64,000 nt of DNA, from NCBI RefSeq assembly GCF_026191115.1, contig NZ_JAPHOT010000001.1, positions 3,457,001 through 3,521,000 on the forward strand, given 5' to 3'. This DNA is from Legionella sp. PATHC035 (lineage in GTDB: Bacteria; Pseudomonadota; Gammaproteobacteria; Legionellales; Legionellaceae). Shown here one piece after another: positions 37,038 through 46,306 of this stretch (its first letter is position 1; each line of letters opens with the position of its first letter). The translations under genes were made by a program, and so were the position numbers. Below the pieces are notes generated by a model. It was not told the DNA's origin and did no database searches. It was given only the letters and a program-made list of their open reading frames with translations.

Positions 37038-38543
37038 TTATTTTCTTATAGGAGATGGCAACGAATTCTGCTCAGCTAGCCTATCATAAGCTTTTATCAA
37101 ACAATCGGTAGCGCATTGTGTAACTCGTTCATAGTCGTCAACAGTGAGTACCGTTTCAAAATGTTTGAATAGTTTTTCAATAACATCTGGCAGTTCTAGT
37201 CCTAAAAAGGACACACTCGATTGGTTTTCACTAGCAAATTGCATTCTTAAATGAAGAATAAATTTTTCAGGGGATGGCTTATGGACAAATGAACGAACAA
37301 ATGGCCTTAAAAGAATGGAATATTCTTTTGATAAACCTCTTAGCTTTTCAGTCGCTTCGAGAGCTGTTTCTGCATCCTTGCCACTTGCTAATAAAAATAG
37401 CTGGACTGCCATTTGAATGGCGGGATTAAATTGTTTCCCTTTGTACACTGGACTTTCTTGCTGCAAATTCATGGCGGCAAACAGCAAAGAATGAGCAATT
37501 TTTGCTAGAGACTTTTCAGCTCTTTTGCCGTCTGAATATTCAGTTCTTGAATAGAAATAGGCGTCAGCCCATTTTTTGAATTCAGTTAAAAACATCTGAC
37601 TGCCTTCCGTATTTTGGGCCAAAATAGGTTGTGGCAAAAGAATTTCCTGTGCAAGATTAGGTTGTTGCATCGTTGACACCTGAACATGTACCTCTTCCAC
37701 CATCATGGACGCTATATCAGTTGCAGCGGTACTTAAAAGTTCCAAGCCACTCAAATCAAAAGAAGTATTTTCAGTCTCAAAATGTCTTGATTCCGAACTG
37801 GATGCACTGCTTTGATCCTTGGTATGATCCTTTTTCTTCTTTGGATTGGATAAATCTTCTGTATCTGCATAACTATCATCGGTTTCAACGTGATAACGTT
37901 TTGCTGTTTGTTGTGGCGGTGGACTATCGAGTAAATTTCGTGCTGATTTAAGCCCTTCCTGAATGGAGTCCAGGAGTGTACTGTCAATTGAAAGTTGTTC
38001 TCGAAGAATCCGATCTTTATATCTCTTAGCCAGAACTTTGTTAAAATGAGTATATTCAGCAATAATATCTGTTAAATCTTCTCGTACTGAGCTGGAACTT
38101 TGTAAGTTGTTCTTTAATATATAAAAAAGCCGCATCTCAGCTTGAATAAATTTAATCTTATGGAGCTGAAAGTTCGCGATCAGCAGATGCTCTGAGTGTT
38201 CTTTAGTTAAGAGGGAAGGAGGGAGTATTGCGGTGGAATTAATAATTCGTTGAAAACAAGCACTTGCTTTGTTACAAAGATTCAGTAGATTATCAAGGTT
38301 TTGGCTATTATTTTTTTTTGCAATTGCATAATGAATGTAGCTGGACGCCATCGTTAATAAAGCCTGGTTATTGTCCAATAAGTCAAAAGCAGATACTTTT
38401 TTGTAGAGTTTTCTTAAATAGGAGTTAGGAATCTCCTCAAACAGTCCAATATTTTCAGCCAATAAGTCTAGCTGCGTTGGATCAGCTAAATAATTATCTA
38501 AATTGGTTTGTATTTTTTTAAGTATTTTCGTTAATTTAGACAT
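37038..38543 (-). CDS. Unknown 501-aa protein with basic, NLS-like patch
   Basis: A hydrophilic, mostly helical protein with no signal peptide or membrane span. Residues 1-200 form a helical domain; a disordered middle (about 205-265) has a Lys-rich patch NPKKKKDHTK and Ser/Glu-rich sequence; residues 300-495 form a second helical domain. GAAGGGA precedes the ATG. The Lys patch resembles a nuclear localisation signal and the lack of bacterial domains fits a host-directed protein, but both points are inference. No family recognised. Confidence 0.65.
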   Translation of the reverse strand: MSKLTKILKKIQTNLDNYLADPTQLDLLAENIGLFEEIPNSYLRKLYKKVSAFDLLDNNQALLTMASSYIHYAIAKKNNSQNLDNLLNLCNKASACFQRIINSTAILPPSLLTKEHSEHLLIANFQLHKIKFIQAEMRLFYILKNNLQSSSSVREDLTDIIAEYTHFNKVLAKRYKDRILREQLSIDSTLLDSIQEGLKSARNLLDSPPPQQTAKRYHVETDDSYADTEDLSNPKKKKDHTKDQSSASSSESRHFETENTSFDLSGLELLSTAATDIASMMVEEVHVQVSTMQQPNLAQEILLPQPILAQNTEGSQMFLTEFKKWADAYFYSRTEYSDGKRAEKSLAKIAHSLLFAAMNLQQESPVYKGKQFNPAIQMAVQLFLLASGKDAETALEATEKLRGLSKEYSILLRPFVRSFVHKPSPEKFILHLRMQFASENQSSVSFLGLELPDVIEKLFKHFETVLTVDDYERVTQCATDCLIKAYDRLAEQNSLPSPIRK

Positions 38544-38700
38544 GGGTTCCCTTCGGTAAAATTGATATTATTTAAGGCCAACAGCCCAAGGCTGTGCCAC
38601 TCATTTTTTATGAAGGGCGAATTATGATGCAGAATGATGAAAAAAACACTATCAAAATGACACTTTTTTTGTGACATTGTTCAGTATATAGAGTTTTGAT

Positions 38701-38726
38701 GCAGGTTGAGTTTTAGAACCCAACCT
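38701..38726 (-). terminator. Stem-loop downstream of the ETF-QO gene
   Basis: CAGGTTG (38701-38707) pairs with CAACCTG (38720-38726). It begins 10 bp after the minus-strand stop at 38736 and is followed by a short A/T-rich stretch. Confidence 0.55.
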
Positions 38727-38735
38727 GTGTCAGCA

Positions 38736-40364
38736 CTACATCCCAGAATAATTAGGCCCACCGCCTCCTTCAGGCGCATGCCAGACAATATTTTGTCGCG
38801 GATCTTTGATATCACAGGTTTTACAATGAATGCAATTTTGAGCATTGATTTGTAACCTGGGTCCATTTTCTTCGTCAATGATTTCATATACTCCTGCAGG
38901 GCAATAACGACTCTCAGGTGATGCATAAGTTTTTAAATTGACCTCTATTGCCAATTGAGGTTTTTTTAAGACAAGATGGCAGGGCTGATTTTCCTCATGA
39001 TAGGTGTTGGATAAAAAAACAGATGAAAGCCTATCGAAAGTAAGAACTCCATCAGGTTTAGGGTAGTCAATTTTCTTGGCTTTTCCTGCTGGAATTAAGG
39101 TGTTGTAATCAGCATGATTTCTCAAGGTCCATGGAGAATGGCCTTGGGTAATATAAGTTTCCAGTGCGGCATTGAGCAAACCTGGAATCAAGCCGTATTT
39201 GAACCCTGGTCTTATGTTACGTACCGAATAAAGCTCTTTATCCAGCCAGGAGCTTTTGATTTTCTGGGGATAGTTGGTAAGTTCAAATGGAGCGGGGTGA
39301 TCTTGCTGTAATGACTCAAAGCATGCTTCTGCTGCGAGCATACCTGATTGCATTGCTGTATGGATTCCTTTAATTTTAGGCACATTAAGGAACCCCGCTG
39401 CATCACCAATTAATGCGCCACCAGGAAAAGTAAGTTTGGGGAGTGATTGCCAGCCCCCTTCAATCAGTGCTCGCGCACCATAGCTGATTCGCTCACCCCC
39501 AGTTAATAGCGGTTGTATCAATGGATGTGTTTTAAATCGCTGAAATTCAGCAAAAGGACTCAGCCATGGATTTTTATAATCTAAGCCGACCACAAAACCA
39601 ATGGCAACACGATGATTAGACAAATGATATAGAAATGAACCACCATAAGTTGCGTGATCCATTGGCCAGCCTACAGTATGGATGACTTTGCCAGGCTTAT
39701 GTTGTTCTGGTTGGACCTGCCAGATTTCTTTTATACCTAGACCATAAGTTTGGGGGTTGGCTTTATCCCTAAGGTGATAGCGAGACATTAGGCTTTGGCT
39801 AAGCTGTCCTCGACATCCTTCGGCGAGCAAAGTTTGTTTCGCAAGTAAATGCATTCCAGGCTGGTAATTATTTGTTTTTTCTTTATTTTTGTCTAGGCCT
39901 ACACTCCCAGTTGCAACTCCAATCACTTGATTTTGATCATTATAAAGTGCTTGAACGGCAGCAAATCCAGGATAGATCTCACAACCCAGGGATTCTGCCT
40001 GTTGCGCGAGAAATATGCAAAGCTCCCCCAGGCTAATAATATAGTTGCCTTCGTTATGCATCGGTTTAGGAGTTGGAAGTTTGTAGGCGTTTTTTTTAGT
40101 CAGAAAATAAAAAAAATCTTCAGTTACTGCAGTATCTAGAGGTGCATCTTGCCAAGTTTCTGGAAGAAGCTCTTCAAGACTTCTAGGCTCTAAAACTGCT
40201 CCGGAAAGAATATGAGACCCGATTTGAGCTCCTTTTTCTAGAATGCAAACTGATAATTCTTTTTGAGCGGCTAAAGCCAATTGTTTTAGTTTAATCGCGG
40301 CAGATAACCCCGCCGGTCCTGCTCCGACGATGATTACATCAAATTCCATGGTTTCGTATTCCAC
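38736..40364 (-). CDS. Electron-transfer flavoprotein-ubiquinone oxidoreductase
   Basis: A 542-aa inner-membrane-associated flavo-iron-sulfur protein passing electrons from ETF (fatty acid and amino acid oxidation) to ubiquinone. The FAD-binding GAGPAG is at 14-19. The 4Fe-4S cluster ligands are Cys488 (YCPAG) and Cys511, 514 and 517 (CIHCKTC). The GTG at 40364, with AGGAG just upstream, gives the typical short N terminus ending in ETMEFDV; a TTG further upstream is ignored. The ETF alpha/beta genes are not in the window. Confidence 0.95.
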   Translation of the reverse strand: MEYETMEFDVIIVGAGPAGLSAAIKLKQLALAAQKELSVCILEKGAQIGSHILSGAVLEPRSLEELLPETWQDAPLDTAVTEDFFYFLTKKNAYKLPTPKPMHNEGNYIISLGELCIFLAQQAESLGCEIYPGFAAVQALYNDQNQVIGVATGSVGLDKNKEKTNNYQPGMHLLAKQTLLAEGCRGQLSQSLMSRYHLRDKANPQTYGLGIKEIWQVQPEQHKPGKVIHTVGWPMDHATYGGSFLYHLSNHRVAIGFVVGLDYKNPWLSPFAEFQRFKTHPLIQPLLTGGERISYGARALIEGGWQSLPKLTFPGGALIGDAAGFLNVPKIKGIHTAMQSGMLAAEACFESLQQDHPAPFELTNYPQKIKSSWLDKELYSVRNIRPGFKYGLIPGLLNAALETYITQGHSPWTLRNHADYNTLIPAGKAKKIDYPKPDGVLTFDRLSSVFLSNTYHEENQPCHLVLKKPQLAIEVNLKTYASPESRYCPAGVYEIIDEENGPRLQINAQNCIHCKTCDIKDPRQNIVWHAPEGGGGPNYSGM

Positions 40365-40475
40365 TCGCGCTCCTAACTCTGATTTCAAAAGATAAAATAA
40401 TCGCTTTTCTATCCTTTAAGATCAAGATTTATATTGAAAATTATGAAATAGGTTTCTAGTCAAGTGCAGGAGGGG

Positions 40476-40504
40476 AGCCCTGGCTACGGAGTATTAGCCG
40501 GGCT
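40476..40504 (-). terminator. Hairpin between the ETF-QO gene and the next minus-strand gene
   Basis: AGCCCTGGCTA and TAGCCGGGCT pair with one bulge around an 8-nt loop. It lies 9 bp after the stop of the gene ending at 40513. It also resembles the GTAGCCCGG repeat family. Confidence 0.5.
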
Positions 40505-40512
40505 TACCATTG

Positions 40513-41022
40513 TTATTGATAAATGAGAAATGAATCATTGTCTTCACTACAATCAGTTGTTCCGGTAAGCACTGACACAGTTGAGCGAGTAACGAGGGAA
40601 ACAAGGCTATGAGGGATACTGAGAACAATCAGTAATGCACCGGTGACAGTGCCAAGAAGTGTTAAACCTTCAAGAGCGAGGCTGTTTGCGATGCCTTCTA
40701 ATGCTGTATTACGATGTTCAGCACTCATCATTATAATTGAGGCCAGTCCATACAATAGGAAGCCTACGAAATAACACGCGGCTATAAGTGCGGTAAATGC
40801 CATAAGAGCTGCACCAATTGTAGAAGCTAAAGGATACCAAATCGGTGCCAGTAATTCGCCTGCAAGCTCTTTGCCATTTTGATATGGAGTAAAGAAACCC
40901 GGACGTTCTCGGTACTTACTTACCGCTCGTTGCATAATTCCTGAGAGGTAATTTTCATCCTCTGCTTCATCATTTAAATCTAATATTTCGCTTATTTCAT
41001 ACCAGCCCATTAAATTTAACAT
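40513..41022 (-). CDS. Two-helix membrane protein, unknown
   Basis: A 169-aa protein with an acidic N-terminal cytoplasmic part and two hydrophobic hairpins (STIGAALMAFTALIAACYFV and LLGTVTGALLIVLSIPHSLV). It ends in a short acidic tail. No signal peptide or known domain. Hydrophobic hairpins with short soluble ends are seen in Legionella effectors that insert into host membranes; here this is only a possibility. Confidence 0.55.
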   Translation of the reverse strand: MLNLMGWYEISEILDLNDEAEDENYLSGIMQRAVSKYRERPGFFTPYQNGKELAGELLAPIWYPLASTIGAALMAFTALIAACYFVGFLLYGLASIIMMSAEHRNTALEGIANSLALEGLTLLGTVTGALLIVLSIPHSLVSLVTRSTVSVLTGTTDCSEDNDSFLIYQ

Positions 41023-41230
41023 AAAATCTTCTCGATGATTTATCTTTGCGCAGGGTATCTAATTTTATCAATACAGTCAATGAGTTAAAATCATTCAGCA
41101 TGTTAGCCTAACTTTTATCCTTGGAGCCAAGAATCATGTTTTAAGCAATGCATTACTTTAGATAAAAGAATCACCGAATCGGGTAAAATAGGCTAAACTG
41201 AGGTGTAGAATATTCAAAAGGAGCTGGTGA

Positions 41231-41596
41231 ATGAAAACAGTACTTGGTTTATTACTTCTCAGTTGTTCGATGATGAGCTTTGCAAATGATACCTCTACTA
41301 TGCAAGTGAATGCGAATAATTCTAATTTTGTGGTGACGTTACCTGCTAATCCAACTACAGGATTTCAATGGAAGGTAGTTAGTTTTGATAAAAATTTATT
41401 AATCCTCAGCAACAGTTCTTATGAAAAGCCACAGACTAATCTCATTGGGGCTGGTGGGCAAATGCATTTTACTTTTCAATTGCAGAAAGGGAAAAGTTAT
41501 CCTGCAAGTACTATGATTGTACTTAAATATGCCCGTTCTTGGGAGCCTAATACTGCCACAGTTAAAAAAATTAAAGTGAATTTTGTAAAAAACTGA
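41231..41596 (+). CDS. Chagasin-like cysteine protease inhibitor (I42 family), exported
   Basis: A 121-aa protein with a signal peptide (about 1-18, SFAND cleavage region) and the three inhibitory loops of chagasin: NPTTGFQW (40-47), the glycine loop GAGG (73-76) and the RSW equivalent of RPW (102-104). Members block papain-type cysteine proteases. AGGAG lies before the ATG. It stands alone between opposite-strand and same-strand unknowns. It may protect the cell or act on host cysteine proteases; no target is visible in the window. Confidence 0.85.
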   Translation: MKTVLGLLLLSCSMMSFANDTSTMQVNANNSNFVVTLPANPTTGFQWKVVSFDKNLLILSNSSYEKPQTNLIGAGGQMHFTFQLQKGKSYPASTMIVLKYARSWEPNTATVKKIKVNFVKN

Positions 41597-41762
41597 TAAG
41601 AATTAATGATGTTCACTGGACATCCAAATTCCGTCAAAGAGAAATAAAAAGATTAATTTGATCTAATTTTTTTATCTCACAATGCCTCCCAACATTCAAG
41701 TGGCAACAAGAGTTTTTGGGGTTTTCTTGGACGAGTTCAGCTCTGTTGAAATTTTTGTATTA

Positions 41763-41779
41763 TTTAATACACTCTTAAT
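41763..41779 (+). promoter_or_regulatory. PmrA-type regulatory box
   Basis: TTTAAT-N5-CTTAAT matches the PmrA recognition sequence (YTTAAT-N5-YTTAAT) with the right 11-bp period. It ends 27 bp before a TATAAT -10 (41807-41812) and 88 bp before the ATG of the four-domain IcmL-like gene. The pmrA homologue is in this same window (54303-54980). Confidence 0.65.
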
Positions 41780-41806
41780 TAGAATAGTCCGATTCAGAGT
41801 GTTAAC

Positions 41807-41812
41807 TATAAT
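41807..41812 (+). promoter_or_regulatory. -10 box of the IcmL-like repeat gene
   Basis: A perfect TATAAT without a good -35, as expected where an activator replaces the -35 contact. Confidence 0.5.
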
Positions 41813-41867
41813 TATCAGACAGTAAGAAAGAGAAATTGGATAATAACAATAATAAGGATGTTCTCTC

Positions 41868-44381
41868 ATGAAAAAAATTATAGTTTGTGGCGCATTGTTT
41901 CATTTAAGTTGGGTTCCAATATATGCTGCACAAACTCCAGCTATTCTCTCTGAAAGCATATCTACCAATTTCAAACATCATCCAGGGATAAAAAAAGTAG
42001 AGACAACTCACCCAAAAAAGAACACGACAACAAAAAAGCCACAATCAGTTGCAATCAATTGTGATTATCGGATTTCTGGTGACACTCAAAAAATTGATAA
42101 AGCCTTGGTTGTAAGCTGGGCCGAATATGCTGTACTCCATTCTTTTGATTTTGATTCTCAGTCTTTTGATACACAGTTGAAGAATTTAAGAGCTTGCTAC
42201 ACTAAAAATGGGTGGACTAGTTTCGTTAATGCATTACACGATTCAAAAAATATTAATTCGATTAAAACTCAAAATCTAATGGTGAGCAGCACCTTAGATG
42301 GGGAAGTTCAATTGATTGATACTCAGGAAAATCAATGGCAAATAAATGTACCCATTAAAGTTCTTTATAAAAATGATAAGGAAGAGGTGACGCATTTTCT
42401 TAATGTTTACACAATTATCAGCTGGAGAAACGCATTTAAACTCGGCATCGCTCAAATTGTCGCAACACCACGTGCTGCCGCGTTATCTCAAAAGGCAATA
42501 ACAATAAGAGAAGCAATGAAAGGATTTTCTTTGAGTGTTACTCAGCAAATGGATAATGTTGAAAACATACAAAAAACGGTTGCTGCGTTTCTTACTTCCT
42601 TATTCACCAGTGCTCCAATAAAGTCTTTTTCTGAGTTCGATAAAGTGCTAAATCTGCCTGAGTTGTGTCTAAAACCAGTGCAAAATGATGCTCGACCTCT
42701 AGTTGAAGTACAAAAAAATCAGGTACCCAATCATAAGAAATCAGTGGAAGCTCAGCCAGTAAATTTAGCTTCTATCGATAAAAATTCTGATGAATTTCTG
42801 GGGATAGCAAATCCTTCCAAAGTTAATGGATTTCAATGGGCTCAAAATCAGTTTCTTGCCATTAAATCAGATTTCGTCGATACAAAATTGCCTCAGTTAC
42901 TCACCTATTTCAAAGAACAAGGTGCAGTTGGATTAAAAGTTGCATTAGAACATTTAGATCAAATCGAAACACTAAAAACTCAAAATTTAGATAGCCAACA
43001 GGGAGACACGAAACGCCAACTCGTCGAAAATAAAAAAAATCAATGGAATATTAGTTTCCCCATGCAGCTAGTCGACCAAAATGATAAAAATCAAATGACT
43101 CAATTAAATGTAAATTTAACCATAGGCAGAAAAAACAGTGGTGAGCTTGTCGTTTTAAAAACGAATGTTATTCCGAGCGTTAATTCCGCATCATCCAATC
43201 ATGCTCAAGTTTTGGCATCCAATGCGCATATCTCTTCGATTAATCAACGAGCTGGTTCCATGCAACAGGCTAATAAAATACAACCTGTGCAAGATCTCAA
43301 ACCTTTGCAAGCCACTCAAGTTCCAAAAATTATCTTGAACACTACTTCTGAACTACTGCAGACTCCAGAAGTAATCAATTGTGATCTCAAAGTTCCGGAG
43401 GGAATTACCCAGATCGATGAAGAACTGGTTAAAAAATGGGCGGAAAATGCCGCAATCCAGTCTTTTGATTTTAACTCGGATTCTATAGATACTCAGTTAC
43501 AGAAATTAAAGTCTTGTTATACAGCAAAAGGTTGGCAGCACTTTAAGAATGCTTTAGATAAATCAGGAAACATTGAGGCTATCAAATCACAAAATCTTAG
43601 GATGAGCAGTAAGGTGAGTGGTCAAACAAAAATCATTGCAACTCGGAATAATCAATGGAATATGGAGTTACTTTTACAAGTTGTTTATCAAAACAAACAA
43701 ATTAAAGTAATTAAATTTTTGACAGTTGATTTAACCATGGAGCGTAAACCCTCTGGGGATTTTGGTATTGCGCGAATTATTGCTACCCTCAATGATCCCG
43801 CTAACGCAAATACTGCGGCGACTCCTTTATCCAATAAGAACATTGACCCAGTTCAAAACGCGCAACAAGTTCAAGCGGAACAACAAAAGAAAGCAGACTT
43901 TATTGATTGTGATTATAAAGTTCCTGCTGAAACTCCTGAAATCAATGATAACATTATATCGGATTGGGCTCAGTATGCTGTAACAAAATCGTTTAATTTT
44001 GACTCCGAGGCCATAGATTTACAATTGAAGAAATTGCAGTCTTGCTATACCGATCAGGCTTGGTATGAGTTTATAAGTTCCTTGGAAAAATCAGGCAACA
44101 TGAAAACATTCAAAACCAAAAAATTAAGGGCAACAAGCCAAATAGATGGAAAAATACAAATTGTTGAAACTAGAGACAATACATGGACACTAAGCCTTCC
44201 TTTAAAGATTAATTATCAATATGAAAATGGGAATGTAATCCAATTACTTAAAATTGATTTAACCATTGGTCGTAAAAACAATGGTGGCCTTGGGATTATC
44301 CAACTCAATTCCTCTTTACGGGTCGCTTCAATTCCAAGAAGCATGGAGTTTCTTGCAAATCCTGAGTATGCATTCGGTTAA
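41868..44381 (+). CDS. Exported protein with four tandem IcmL/DotI-like domains
   Basis: An 837-aa protein with a signal peptide (MKKIIVCGALFHLSWVPIYA). Four related units follow at about 62-201, 322-437, 503-641 and 680-818. Each shows the order of the DotI/IcmL periplasmic domain: WA..A...SFDFxS..xDxQLxxLxxCYT, GWxxFxxALxxSGN, KxxxLxxSS..xG, NxWxxxxPxxVxYQ and a closing LTxxRK..GxxGI strand. Units 1, 3 and 4 keep two cysteines (INCD and CYT), which could form one disulfide each; unit 2 lacks both. Real DotI/IcmL has one such domain behind a membrane anchor and is a Dot/Icm core component. Here there is no anchor beyond the signal peptide. A PmrA box lies upstream. Confidence 0.85.
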   Translation: MKKIIVCGALFHLSWVPIYAAQTPAILSESISTNFKHHPGIKKVETTHPKKNTTTKKPQSVAINCDYRISGDTQKIDKALVVSWAEYAVLHSFDFDSQSFDTQLKNLRACYTKNGWTSFVNALHDSKNINSIKTQNLMVSSTLDGEVQLIDTQENQWQINVPIKVLYKNDKEEVTHFLNVYTIISWRNAFKLGIAQIVATPRAAALSQKAITIREAMKGFSLSVTQQMDNVENIQKTVAAFLTSLFTSAPIKSFSEFDKVLNLPELCLKPVQNDARPLVEVQKNQVPNHKKSVEAQPVNLASIDKNSDEFLGIANPSKVNGFQWAQNQFLAIKSDFVDTKLPQLLTYFKEQGAVGLKVALEHLDQIETLKTQNLDSQQGDTKRQLVENKKNQWNISFPMQLVDQNDKNQMTQLNVNLTIGRKNSGELVVLKTNVIPSVNSASSNHAQVLASNAHISSINQRAGSMQQANKIQPVQDLKPLQATQVPKIILNTTSELLQTPEVINCDLKVPEGITQIDEELVKKWAENAAIQSFDFNSDSIDTQLQKLKSCYTAKGWQHFKNALDKSGNIEAIKSQNLRMSSKVSGQTKIIATRNNQWNMELLLQVVYQNKQIKVIKFLTVDLTMERKPSGDFGIARIIATLNDPANANTAATPLSNKNIDPVQNAQQVQAEQQKKADFIDCDYKVPAETPEINDNIISDWAQYAVTKSFNFDSEAIDLQLKKLQSCYTDQAWYEFISSLEKSGNMKTFKTKKLRATSQIDGKIQIVETRDNTWTLSLPLKINYQYENGNVIQLLKIDLTIGRKNNGGLGIIQLNSSLRVASIPRSMEFLANPEYAFG

Positions 44382-44416
44382 AAAGTGAGGAAAATGGGGT
44401 AGGGGGATGTACATCA

Positions 44417-44483
44417 CTAGTGCAACGGGAGATCTCGTGTTATAAATAAGCTGCTACAGCTTGGATATCTCTCGTTGCACTAG
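44417..44483. terminator. Long inverted repeat between convergent genes
   Basis: CTAGTGCAACGGGAGAT (44417-44433) pairs with ATCTCTCGTTGCACTAG (44467-44483), 16 of 17 bases, with a 33-nt loop. It sits between two converging stops and probably ends transcription from both sides; it may also be a small mobile repeat. Confidence 0.7.
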
Positions 44484-44513
44484 GGATGATGTTGGCTGGT
44501 TATGCACCAAGAA

Positions 44514-46232
44514 TCAAATTTTTTTCAATTTAAATGGCAAATATCTTGGTTCCCAAAACATATCTGCTACCAATTTCTCCAAATCTGCGTCATGGTTTTT
44601 TTGGGCAAGGCCAGAATCGATTGCACAACGTGCTACAGCCACTGCGATTTCCTTAGCAACAGTCTGGGCATCATCCAGCGAAGGTAATAAAGGTAAATAA
44701 CTTTCCTTTTTACTTGGTGCAAATTTACATAATGCATGTGCTGCAGCCAGAATCATTTCTTTTGTTAATTTTGTTGCATTAACAGCAAGTACTCCCAAAC
44801 CTATTCCCGGAAAAACCAATGCATTATTGCATTGGGCAATTTGTACCATGCGATTATGGTATTCAACAGCAGGAAAAGCAGTCCCTGTAGCAATTAATGC
44901 CCGTCCCTGACTCCATGTTAAAATATCTGCAGGTTTCGCTTCGCATCGTTCATCAGGATTTGATAATGGAAATATAATAGGGCGTTCACAATTAATCGAC
45001 ATCGTCTCAATGATGTCTTGAGAGAATGCTCCGGGTTGAGCAGAACAACCGATAAGAATAGTCGGTTTAACATGTCTTACAGTATCAGTCAGTGAAGGGT
45101 GTTGTTTTTCATTGATAGCCCATGCCTCAATTTCTTTGGCGTTACGAGCATAGCATTTCTGTGCCTCAGTGAGGTCAGGGTCGGTATTGAGCAATAGCCC
45201 TTGGCGGTCAATGAGCCAAAAACGCTGATAGGCTTCTTCATGACTGAGTCCTTCGCGAACCATGGCGTCAATAATCTGATCGCTAATCCCTGTTCCTGCC
45301 GATCCCGCTCCAAATACCACAATACGCTGTTCATGTAATTTTGAACCGGTTACATCGCATGCCGCCAATAAAGCAGCTAATGTCACTGCACCAGTACCTT
45401 GAATATCATCATTAAAGGTACACAGTTGATCTTGAAATTTATCCAAAATGCGTCGGGCATTGCCTCGACCAAAATCCTCCCAGTGTAAAAAGGCATTGGG
45501 GAATTGTTTGTGAATTTCATGAACAAAGGTTGAAATGAATTCATCGTATGCTGCTGAATTAATTCGTGGGTGGCGGCAGCCCAGGTACATGGGATCATTA
45601 AGAAGCTCTTGGTTGTTTGTACCTGCATCAAGAAAAATTGGCAGAGTACGGGTCGGCTCAATACCGCCACACAAACAATAAACCATCAGTTTGGCAACAG
45701 GAATATCCATGCCTCCAATCCCTTGGTCCCCAATTCCCAATACACCTTCTCCATCGGTAACTACGATTACATCAATTTCAGGATTGGAGCGATTTTTTAA
45801 TATTTCATCGATTTGATTTTTATCTGAGTGAGAAATATACAATCCTCTCGGTTGCCTGTACTCATGACTAAAGCGTTTTACAGCGGTTCCAACTATAGGG
45901 GTATATATTACGGGCAGCATTTCACCTAAATGCCGATTGATTAATTTATAGAAAAGGATCTGATTCTTATCATGTAAGTTATTTAGATAAATATTTTGTT
46001 GTAACCGTGTGGTATAACTCGAATATTGTAAGTAGGCGCGTTTGACTTGCTCATCCAATGTTTCAACTCGATGAGGAAGCTTACCTAAAAGTCCAAACTC
46101 TTTTCTTTCTTCATTAGTAAATGCTGTACCCTTATTTAATTGGGGCGTGGTAAGGAGTGGTTTACCACAAAGAGAAGTTTCAATATATTGTTCTCCTGTT
46201 TGCAGATCACGTAGCAATTTAAAATCAAGCAT
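44514..46232 (-). CDS. maeA: NAD-dependent malic enzyme
   Basis: A 572-aa malic enzyme converting malate to pyruvate and CO2. Landmarks: YTPIVGTAVKRFSHEYRQPRGLYIS (residues about 107-131), VTDGEGVLGIGDQGIGGM, HWEDFGRGNARRIL and FNDDIQGTGAVTLAALLAA for metal and malate binding, and VVFGAGSAGTGISDQI for NAD. Length is that of the large (SfcA) class. It is divergent from the small lipoprotein gene at 46307. Confidence 0.96.
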   Translation of the reverse strand: MLDFKLLRDLQTGEQYIETSLCGKPLLTTPQLNKGTAFTNEERKEFGLLGKLPHRVETLDEQVKRAYLQYSSYTTRLQQNIYLNNLHDKNQILFYKLINRHLGEMLPVIYTPIVGTAVKRFSHEYRQPRGLYISHSDKNQIDEILKNRSNPEIDVIVVTDGEGVLGIGDQGIGGMDIPVAKLMVYCLCGGIEPTRTLPIFLDAGTNNQELLNDPMYLGCRHPRINSAAYDEFISTFVHEIHKQFPNAFLHWEDFGRGNARRILDKFQDQLCTFNDDIQGTGAVTLAALLAACDVTGSKLHEQRIVVFGAGSAGTGISDQIIDAMVREGLSHEEAYQRFWLIDRQGLLLNTDPDLTEAQKCYARNAKEIEAWAINEKQHPSLTDTVRHVKPTILIGCSAQPGAFSQDIIETMSINCERPIIFPLSNPDERCEAKPADILTWSQGRALIATGTAFPAVEYHNRMVQIAQCNNALVFPGIGLGVLAVNATKLTKEMILAAAHALCKFAPSKKESYLPLLPSLDDAQTVAKEIAVAVARCAIDSGLAQKNHDADLEKLVADMFWEPRYLPFKLKKI

Positions 46233-46306
46233 GGTTATCTCTTAAGATGGCGTTAGCAGTTGTCTAATGATAATATCGCTTTTTTGTAGTTTATAATAGG
46301 TTGAGT

